Source of the DNA: AM-2324 sp042091035
GTDB lineage: Bacteria; Bacteroidota; Bacteroidia; Chitinophagales; Saprospiraceae
Length of the DNA stretch: 6,136 nt
Assembly (NCBI GenBank): GCA_042091035.1
Contig: JBELIG010000200.1
Location: 1-6,136 of the forward strand
Direction of reading: 5' to 3'
The notes beneath the pieces were generated by a model. It saw only the letters and a list, made by a program, of their open reading frames with translations. It made no database searches and had not been told where the DNA came from. This document shows positions 1 to 4,772 of this stretch, in pieces. Both the position numbers and the translations under genes were made by a program. The first letter of the stretch is position 1. Each line of letters starts with the position of its first letter.

Positions 1-50
1 ATGGTCTTCGCCTTAGCTGGCGACTCCACGATTACAAGATGCTTAGACAT
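1..50 (-). CDS. topA: DNA topoisomerase I, N-terminal fragment (runs off left edge)
   Basis: Reading the minus strand from the ATG at 50-48 gives MSKHLVIVESPAKAKT, 16 codons and two bases of the next, before the window ends. This is the start of the TOPRIM domain of bacterial type IA topoisomerase I. The LVIVESPAKAKT block is almost invariant in the family, and it places Glu9 and Lys13 at the same positions as the catalytic Glu9 and Lys13 of the E. coli enzyme. The protein relaxes negatively supercoiled DNA by cutting and rejoining one strand. Only the 5' end is present, so nothing can be said about the rest of the protein. The ATG is well supported because the family usually begins only a few residues before this motif. 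A possible promoter lies just upstream. The DUF6794-type gene ends 138 bases upstream on the same strand, so read-through into topA is possible. Confidence 0.9.
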   Translation of the reverse strand, partial: MSKHLVIVESPAKAKT

Positions 51-86
51 AAGTGCAATTTGGTAGTGTGCAAAACTTTAAAAACA

Positions 87-118
87 CAATATTATAAAAG
101 TATGTTTATATATCGCAA
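87..118 (-). promoter_or_regulatory. candidate topA promoter
   Basis: On the minus strand a TTG (complement of 116-118) is followed after 21 bases by TAATATTG (complement of 87-94). This matches the Bacteroidota TTG / TAnnTTTG pattern with one mismatch in the -7 box. It would start transcription around position 80, giving a leader of about 30 bases before the topA ATG. The same stretch also contains a sigma70-like TATAAT, but the Bacteroidota pattern fits this organism better. It is in AT-rich DNA, so a chance match is possible. Confidence 0.35.
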
Positions 119-188
119 AATTGTCAAAAAAGGATTTCATTTTTTAAGAGTATAAGTACTTAAACCACTCTAAAAGCAAGGTTCTATC

Positions 189-656
189 CTATTGATCTGA
201 TTTATTTTCCTCGGAAAAAAAAGTTTTATCATTCAACTGATCGATCAGATTCTTTACATCTAGGGGAGCTTTCGTTAGATGCCTATGATACATTATCATA
301 ACAAAGAATGTCATATCATCTGGATGTTTCAAACCAGCAGACTTAAGATAATGAGAAAACCTAGAGCCTTCATAAAATTGCCATTTAATTGTAATCCACC
401 GACCCAAACTAAAGAATAACCTTCTTGAAGCTTCTTTTTCATTTAGACTAATGAACTTAACTTTATTTTCCCTGCTTGTAAGTCTGTCAAGCTCAATGAA
501 TGCATCTGCCATATCCTTAGGAATATAAATCCCGTCAATTTGACTTTTCTGAATGTTTTTTTCGTATTCCTCAGCATACCTTTTTGCATCTTCACTTTGC
601 CCTGAAAGAAAAAGAGGAAAAAAAAGTGCAAACAAAATTAATGTTGTCAATCTCAT
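189..656 (-). CDS. exported DUF6794-type protein of unknown function
   Basis: No function is known. From the ATG at 656 the product is 155 residues. Residues 1-20 (MRLTTLILFALFFPLFLSGQ) look like a Sec signal peptide ending in a Gln-type cleavage region common in Bacteroidota. It is followed by a charged linker and then, from about residue 45, a compact domain with IPKDMADAFIELD, a GRWITIKW block, GSRFSHYL and HPDDM followed by MYHRHL. I recognise this pattern from memory as DUF6794, found mainly in Bacteroidota, where many members have Trp/Gly-rich and HPDDM motifs. In-frame ATGs also exist at 689 and 722. The 656 start is preferred because it puts the hydrophobic segment directly at the N-terminus and because a TAGTTTTG promoter box at 705-712 would lie inside or right beside the longer versions. 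The product probably acts in the periplasm or is secreted. topA follows on the same strand 138 bases downstream. Confidence 0.75.
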   Translation of the reverse strand: MRLTTLILFALFFPLFLSGQSEDAKRYAEEYEKNIQKSQIDGIYIPKDMADAFIELDRLTSRENKVKFISLNEKEASRRLFFSLGRWITIKWQFYEGSRFSHYLKSAGLKHPDDMTFFVMIMYHRHLTKAPLDVKNLIDQLNDKTFFSEENKSDQ

Positions 657-704
657 TGGTAAGTTGTGATAATTAGTGCTTTTTCTCATAATTATATAGT
701 ATTC

Positions 705-712
705 CAAAACTA
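705..712 (-). promoter_or_regulatory. candidate -7 box for the DUF6794-type gene
   Basis: The minus strand reads TAGTTTTG here, a full match to the Bacteroidota -7 consensus TAnnTTTG. No TTG is present at the usual -33 distance, only a T-rich stretch. Transcription would begin near 698, which favours translation from the ATG at 656 (leader about 40 bases) over the upstream ATG at 722. Confidence 0.3.
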
Positions 713-722
713 TTGAGTGCAT

Positions 723-955
723 AAATACGAGCTAAAAAATAACGAAAAACTGCCTATATTATTTGCTTCCAGACTGTATGACGCCTAACCAAAATGCTAA
801 AATTTTAAAAAAAAATCGATTTAGTTAAACTTTTTAGTGTACATTTTGAATTATCAATAAGTTCAAAGGAACTAATTAATATTAGCTTTTTAGAATCAAA
901 AAAATATTTTATAAGGAATATTTTTTATACTATTGCAACCAATAGGTAAGTTTTA
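723..955. other. AT-rich divergent intergenic region
   Basis: About 300 bases separate the DUF6794-type gene from the DUF2795-type gene. I see no open reading frame of credible quality, no RNA gene and no strong terminator-like hairpin in it. It is very AT-rich with several A and T runs (for example around 800-820 and 895-930). Its recognisable content is regulatory: the minus-strand promoter box just left of it and the plus-strand promoter with inverted repeat at its right end. Confidence 0.5.
930..945. repeat. operator-like inverted repeat over the -33 element
   Basis: CTATTG and CAATAG form a perfect 6-base inverted repeat with a 4-base centre (CAAC). The left arm covers the -33 TTG and the right arm lies in the spacer of the promoter. 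A regulator bound there would be expected to affect polymerase access. The arms are short and the surroundings AT-rich, so chance is a real alternative. Confidence 0.3.
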
Positions 956-963
956 TACATTTG
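933..963 (+). promoter_or_regulatory. promoter of the DUF2795-type gene
   Basis: TTG at 933-935, a 20-base spacer and TACATTTG at 956-963 match the Bacteroidota housekeeping promoter pattern (TTG near -33, TAnnTTTG near -7) without a mismatch. Transcription would start near 970, leaving a leader of about 50 bases before the ATG at 1020. This is the best promoter in the window. Confidence 0.7.
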
Positions 964-1019
964 CCTGTTATTGCAGTATGCATAATTCAAAAGACAATTA
1001 AGTCAAAACTGGTTTTTGT

Positions 1020-1241
1020 ATGTATTGGACATTAGAACTTGCTTATCACTTAGAAGACGCGCCATGGCCGTCCACTAGAGACGAACTTATTGATTACTCA
1101 ATCCGTTCGGGAGCACCAATTGAGGTTATAGAAAATCTTCAGGCAATGGAAGACGAAGGTGAGGTATATGAAGGTATCGAAGATATCTGGCCTGATTATC
1201 CAAGGAAGGATGATTTCCTCTTCAATGAAGATGAATACTAA
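1020..1241 (+). CDS. DUF2795-type small acidic protein
   Basis: A 73-residue, strongly acidic protein starting MYWTLELAYHLEDAPWPSTR. It has the DUF2795 pattern of an aromatic/Pro start (WPSTRDELIDY), an SGAPIEVIENLQAM helix, then the C-terminal IEDIWPDYPRKDDF and FNEDEY. Near-identical 70-75 residue proteins are widespread in Bacteroidota from what I remember, so it is a conserved family, but its role is unknown. There is no signal peptide or membrane segment, so it should be cytoplasmic. The ATG at 1020 is the only start: an in-frame TAA lies at 999-1001 and no other ATG follows it before 1020. There is no clear Shine-Dalgarno sequence, as is usual in this phylum. It is a single-gene transcription unit, with a near-consensus promoter upstream and an intrinsic terminator right after the stop, which suggests strong independent expression. 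Confidence 0.88.
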   Translation: MYWTLELAYHLEDAPWPSTRDELIDYSIRSGAPIEVIENLQAMEDEGEVYEGIEDIWPDYPRKDDFLFNEDEY

Positions 1242-1263
1242 CCTCAGAACAAGAAAAAAAATT

Positions 1264-1294
1264 AGCTGTCTTAATCCAAAGACGGCTTTTTTTT
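1264..1294 (+). terminator. intrinsic terminator of the DUF2795-type gene
   Basis: AGCTGTCTT (1264-1272) pairs with AAGACGGCT (1279-1287) through nine base pairs including one G-U, around a 6-base loop, and is followed by a run of eight T residues ending at 1294. It starts 23 bases after the stop codon at 1241. An A-run on the left side means it might also stop transcription coming the other way. Confidence 0.88.
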
Positions 1295-1353
1295 GGAACT
1301 TATACTATTAAATATGCTTTGATTAGGTGTTACATTTTTTCAAGTGATGAATC

Positions 1354-2856
1354 ATGAAATACCTGAGTGAACTTCTTCAGATAATTTCCAAAAGGCAATT
1401 ACAGAAAAGTGATTTTTTGGAAACCGAGCATCTTGAGCAAGCTGACAACTTGTTTTTCAAGTTCTACTTCGGTTTGAAAAAAGGAAAGGTAAAATCAGAT
1501 CAAGATGCTGCATTGATGCTTTATGGAGATAAAGCAATTAATGAAAAATACCGCAAACTGAAATCAAGATTCTACAACAAACTTATAAACAACACCTTAC
1601 TGCTTGATCCAAGTAGTTTCAAACTTCCACCAAGTTACTTGGCCGAGGCACAAGTCAGAAGAAACATCAGCTTAGCAAGTTTATTCCGGTCAGTCGGAGC
1701 TCACGCCAACGCTTTAAGACTATGCAAAAAGGCACTACTATTAGCAGAGAAATACAACGACCACCAAGGTACTCTTTCATCCAGTAGCTTACTTGCCGAT
1801 TTGTACATAAAGCAAAACTCATTCAAAGAAAGTGCGCTTGTATCAGAAAAACAACGCAGTGCATTAGAAAATATAAGCATAGAACTCGAACTAATAAACG
1901 AGCATAGAATACTGAATCAGTTGCTGAAATTCGAGTACCCAATTCTAAAAACAAGCTTATCTGATGGGCCTCAACAGAAATATGTAGCCAATGAAAACTC
2001 TTTTTCCCCATTGGCACTCAAGACGTATTATCAGAATAAGATTATAAAGCACGGTCTAAAGGGAGCCTTCAAAGAAATCACAACATTATGCAATATCTTT
2101 TTTGAGAAAAATAGAAAGGAAGATCTGAGGACCGAAGATCTCTATTACTTTATCAATTGGAACTTCATAGCCCAGAGTAAGACACTGCAAACGAATAAAC
2201 TTTTGGAAGAATTGTCCGCTCATATAAGCAATAAGAGATTCAATTACCATCAAAAAGAAAATCTTACTCTAAGCCTCATTAGCCACCTTTTGAAGCAAAA
2301 TGAGATTGAAGCTGCTATTAGGTCATTCAATATGATTAGCCCTATTTTCGAACATTCAATAAAGATAAGCTCTTCTGCAAAGCTGGAAGTTTATTATTAC
2401 ATGCTTCAGTACTTTAGAATAAAACAGAATATTTTAACCCCTATAAATAGGACAAATAAGTATGCTACCATTGATGGTATGGAGGAACTAACACGGATTA
2501 CTATGCGGTCAACCGATGTCAATAAAGTTTTGAAGTTGCAAATAAATCTTATTGAGTTAGTGTCCATTAGAAATCGCTACTTATTGACTGCAAAAATTGA
2601 ACAAATACGAAAACTCCAAACCAGTGAAACCTTAAAACTCCCTAAGAGAGCAAGCCAACTTATAAAAGTTCTAAATCATTGGGAGCGTCAGGATTTCAGT
2701 AAACTTCCTGTATCTGTCGAAAAAGAATTTAATATTTTGTGTGAATCTAACTTTTTAAACAGCCAAAATCTAGATACCTTCGAGCCTGTAAATTATGGGG
2801 ATTTAATAAAGCTAGTATTTGAGGCCCACTCAACAGCTGTTCCCAATTTATCATAA
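1354..2856 (+). CDS. uncharacterised 500-residue helical-repeat (TPR-like) protein
   Basis: I do not recognise a named gene. The 500-residue product has no signal peptide or membrane segment and should be cytoplasmic. Residues about 50-86 contain a compact block (DAALMLYGD, then YRKLKSRFYNKLINN and TLLLD) that resembles the N-terminus of a set of Cytophagales hypothetical proteins I recall only loosely. After it come paired amphipathic helices typical of TPR-like solenoids, for example residues 105-135 (SLFRSVGAHANALRLCKKAL) and 141-172. The rest is helix-rich, with many Lys, Leu and Asn residues, and shows no catalytic motif I can identify. A scaffold or protein-binding role is a plausible guess, not shown. 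The ATG at 1354 is the first good start after the terminator. The stop is 26 bases before cmk on the same strand, with no terminator between, so the two are probably one transcription unit. Confidence 0.8.
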   Translation: MKYLSELLQIISKRQLQKSDFLETEHLEQADNLFFKFYFGLKKGKVKSDQDAALMLYGDKAINEKYRKLKSRFYNKLINNTLLLDPSSFKLPPSYLAEAQVRRNISLASLFRSVGAHANALRLCKKALLLAEKYNDHQGTLSSSSLLADLYIKQNSFKESALVSEKQRSALENISIELELINEHRILNQLLKFEYPILKTSLSDGPQQKYVANENSFSPLALKTYYQNKIIKHGLKGAFKEITTLCNIFFEKNRKEDLRTEDLYYFINWNFIAQSKTLQTNKLLEELSAHISNKRFNYHQKENLTLSLISHLLKQNEIEAAIRSFNMISPIFEHSIKISSSAKLEVYYYMLQYFRIKQNILTPINRTNKYATIDGMEELTRITMRSTDVNKVLKLQINLIELVSIRNRYLLTAKIEQIRKLQTSETLKLPKRASQLIKVLNHWERQDFSKLPVSVEKEFNILCESNFLNSQNLDTFEPVNYGDLIKLVFEAHSTAVPNLS

Positions 2857-2882
2857 ATTTGAGTGATTAAAATCAATAGAGT

Positions 2883-3551
2883 TTGGATAAAGGAATTATC
2901 ATTGCAATTGACGGTTGGTCTTCTTGTGGAAAAAGCACCTTAGCAAAAGCCTTGGCCAAAAAGCTAGCTTACGGCTATATAGATACTGGTGCTATGTACA
3001 GAGCCTGCACGCTCTATTTTCAATCAAAAAATATTGACATCTCAAATGAAGCTGAAGTTGCAGTTGCACTAGACAATATAAAAATTGGATTTAAATCCAT
3101 TGAAGGTAAAAATACAACCTTCCTTAATGGCAAAAATGTTGAGGATGCTATCCGAACAATGGAAGTATCTAATATGGTCAGTCCTGTCGCAGAATTATCA
3201 ATGGTTCGTCGTGACTTAGTTCGCCAGCAACAAGAAATGGGAAAAGATAAATCAGTTGTGCTTGATGGCAGAGATATTGGAACTGTCGTTTTTCCTGAAG
3301 CAGAATTAAAAATATTTCTAACTGCTGAAGCCACCATAAGAGCTCAAAGAAGATTTGAAGAATTGAAGGCAAAAGACATAGACATAAGTCTAGAGGAAGT
3401 AATTCAGAACTTAAACGAAAGAGACCACATTGACTCTACTAGGGCTGACAGTCCGCTTAAACAAGCAAAAGACGCACACCTTCTTGATAATTCCCAGCTT
3501 GACCTTGAGGCCTCCATTGACTATGTAATCCAGCTTATTGAAGCTTTATAA
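2883..3551 (+). CDS. cmk: cytidylate kinase
   Basis: This enzyme phosphorylates CMP and dCMP with ATP to give CDP and dCDP in cytoplasmic pyrimidine nucleotide salvage and synthesis. At 222 residues it has the normal bacterial length. The P-loop GWSSCGKST is at residues 11-19, and IDTGAMYRA at 33-41 belongs to the nucleotide monophosphate site. LDGRDIGTVVFPEA is at 127-140, with Arg130 and Asp131 in the strongly conserved block, and the NERDHIDSTRADSPL region places Arg180, Asp184 and Arg187 where E. coli Cmk has Arg181, Asp185 and Arg188 for CMP binding. The SSCGKS form of the P-loop is typical of Bacteroidota. The start must be the TTG at 2883: an in-frame TAG lies at 2877-2879, and the next ATG (Met38) is past the P-loop. 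No Shine-Dalgarno sequence is visible. It follows the unknown 500-residue gene by 26 bases and ends at a terminator. Confidence 0.95.
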   Translation: MDKGIIIAIDGWSSCGKSTLAKALAKKLAYGYIDTGAMYRACTLYFQSKNIDISNEAEVAVALDNIKIGFKSIEGKNTTFLNGKNVEDAIRTMEVSNMVSPVAELSMVRRDLVRQQQEMGKDKSVVLDGRDIGTVVFPEAELKIFLTAEATIRAQRRFEELKAKDIDISLEEVIQNLNERDHIDSTRADSPLKQAKDAHLLDNSQLDLEASIDYVIQLIEAL

Positions 3552-3557
3552 AATTGA

Positions 3558-3581
3558 AAAAGGTGCATAAATGCACCTTTT
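3558..3581 (+). terminator. terminator between convergent cmk and rlpA-like gene, probably bidirectional
   Basis: AAAAGGTGCA (3558-3567) and TGCACCTTTT (3572-3581) form a perfect 10-base stem around a TAAA loop. It starts six bases after the cmk stop and has T residues on its 3' side. On the minus strand the same hairpin is followed by TTTTT, so it can also end the rlpA-like transcript, whose stop is about 90 bases away. Confidence 0.85.
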
Positions 3582-3594
3582 CTTGGCAAGAGGG

Positions 3595-3612
3595 ACATAA
3601 CATTAGTTATGT
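3595..3612. repeat. small perfect inverted repeat in the convergent spacer
   Basis: ACATAAC and GTTATGT form a 7-base inverted repeat around ATTA, between the terminator and the end of the rlpA-like gene. It is AT-rich and has no T-run after it on either strand, so it is unlikely to be a terminator by itself. It might protect the 3' end of the rlpA-like transcript, or be chance. Confidence 0.25.
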
Positions 3613-3673
3613 ACACTCTAAATATAGCTATATAAACATCGTTTTTCAATGTTTTTTCTGATAACGGCACATA

Positions 3674-4612
3674 TTATTTGGAAAGCAGCAAGATGAAGCC
3701 TCTGTGTTTTGTGTCTCGATTTAATCTATACAATTCCTTCTCTGCCTCTCCTCTAGTAGAAAAATTACCTTTTATAATTTTAAAATACCGCTTAGAGTCT
3801 AAGTCTATAGTTTTAATAAACACATCTTGCATTCCTTTGCTATCTAAACTTTGAAGGTATCGAGTTGCATTACTTCTATCCACGTACGAAGCTAATTGTA
3901 TTCCATAACCTTCCGTAGTATTGGAATATTCGAATCCAGCATTCGCATTTACTTCAGGAATTACTGTTGAAGCAGAATTATAGCCAAATAAAACCACCGG
4001 ATCTTCCTCTACAACTGCAGTTTCGATTCCTTTCGAACGCAACTGAGATCCTCCAGCGATAAAATTAGAACTTGATGAAGCAAATGTTCTTGTAGGCTGC
4101 ACTTTGGCTTGCTGGTAATTAGCCGATTTAGCTTTGTAAGAGTAGCTATTAATTGGAGCATTCGGATTCGATTGATATAGGGTATTCTGCTTGTCCGATT
4201 TTGAATAATCGCCAATTGGACCAGATATGGCCTTTTTAGAAAAGCCTACATGCTCAATTATTACAGCTGCTTTACCATCCAGCGTTAGGCCAATTTGATC
4301 TGCAGCTATCCATGAAAGATCTAAAATACATTCTGGACATTCCTTGGCAAAAGGACCTCGATCATTTACACGAACATGGACTACTTCCTTTGTTCTTCGA
4401 CCTCCTTTATCCAATCGAGTAACCTTAAGAATAGTACCAAATGGAAAATTCCTTGATGCTGCGGAGTAGGTCATTCCGTCATAGATTTCTCCATTAGCAG
4501 TTTTTCGACCTTGAAAATAATCCGCATAAAAAACGGCGTAGCCAGTAATTTGATGCTGAGCAACGAGGAATGTTGAGCAGAATACTAATACAAACAATAT
4601 GAGATTCTTCAT
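3674..4612 (-). CDS. RlpA-like double-psi beta-barrel protein with C-terminal SPOR domain
   Basis: A 312-residue exported protein of the RlpA family (septal-ring lytic transglycosylases and related peptidoglycan-binding proteins). Residues 1-19 (MKNLILFVLVFCSTFLVAQ) form a signal peptide. Cys12 is not a good lipobox because Phe precedes it, so unlike E. coli RlpA it is probably not a lipoprotein. Residues about 24-122 are the double-psi barrel: TANGE (38-42), FPFGT (56-60), VNDRGPF (82-88) and DLS (98-100). A Ser/Asn-rich, probably disordered linker follows. About 235-312 is a SPOR domain (GYGIQLASY, then RYFKIIKGNFSTRGEAE), which binds denuded glycan strands at division sites. Glu42 and Asp45 match conserved Glu120 and Asp123 of P. 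aeruginosa RlpA, but the position of its essential His131 is Ser53. A CPEC insertion (92-95) follows VNDRGPF. Whether it still cuts peptidoglycan is therefore uncertain. ATG at 4612 is set by the signal peptide. Confidence 0.9.
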   Translation of the reverse strand: MKNLILFVLVFCSTFLVAQHQITGYAVFYADYFQGRKTANGEIYDGMTYSAASRNFPFGTILKVTRLDKGGRRTKEVVHVRVNDRGPFAKECPECILDLSWIAADQIGLTLDGKAAVIIEHVGFSKKAISGPIGDYSKSDKQNTLYQSNPNAPINSYSYKAKSANYQQAKVQPTRTFASSSSNFIAGGSQLRSKGIETAVVEEDPVVLFGYNSASTVIPEVNANAGFEYSNTTEGYGIQLASYVDRSNATRYLQSLDSKGMQDVFIKTIDLDSKRYFKIIKGNFSTRGEAEKELYRLNRDTKHRGFILLLSK

Positions 4613-4645
4613 TTACGGGGATTTATGATCATATTTAAGAATTGC

Positions 4646-4653
4646 CAAAATTA
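4646..4653 (-). promoter_or_regulatory. candidate -7 box for the rlpA-like gene
   Basis: The minus strand reads TAATTTTG, a full match to TAnnTTTG, about 34 bases before the ATG. A start near 4640 would leave a leader of about 28 bases. There is no TTG at the right distance upstream (the nearest is about 32 bases away), so the match is half a promoter. An upstream terminator at 4707-4734 makes a separate promoter for this gene likely. Confidence 0.4.
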
Positions 4654-4706
4654 ATAAAGAAAAATTTATATATAAAAGAAACTGACAATCATATACTATA
4701 CATGAC

Positions 4707-4734
4707 AAAAAAACCGTGCACAAAAGTACACGGT
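4707..4734 (-). terminator. intrinsic terminator of the M48-like protease gene
   Basis: On the minus strand ACCGTGTAC and GTGCACGGT (complements of 4726-4734 and 4713-4721) pair over nine bases with one G-U, around a TTTT loop, followed by a run of seven T residues (complement of 4707-4713). It begins 38 bases after the stop codon and would isolate the protease transcript from the rlpA-like gene downstream. Confidence 0.92.
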
Positions 4735-4772
4735 CTCAATATATTTTTATTTAAGATATAGAAAAATAGTTA

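Noticed and set aside
147..171. Hairpin AGAGT...ACTCT with inner TAAGTACTTA, considered as terminator of the DUF6794-type gene
   Set aside because: The pairing is interrupted and on the minus strand it is followed by TTAAAAAA and not a T-run, so it does not look like an intrinsic terminator.
1313..1338. Possible promoter for the 500-residue gene (TATGCTTTG at 1313-1321, TACATTTT at 1331-1338)
   Set aside because: The first has one extra base in the box and the second a mismatch with no TTG at the right distance. A promoter must exist after the terminator, but I cannot place it with confidence.
3020..3372. Minus-strand open frames of 105 and 64 codons opposite cmk
   Set aside because: They lie entirely inside the well-supported cmk gene on the other strand, have no recognisable motifs and are explained as shadow frames.
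3634..3657. AAACAT / ATGTTT pairing followed by T residues, considered as a second terminator
   Set aside because: The six-base AT-rich stem with a nine-base loop is too weak, and no plus-strand gene needs it after the strong hairpin at 3558-3581.
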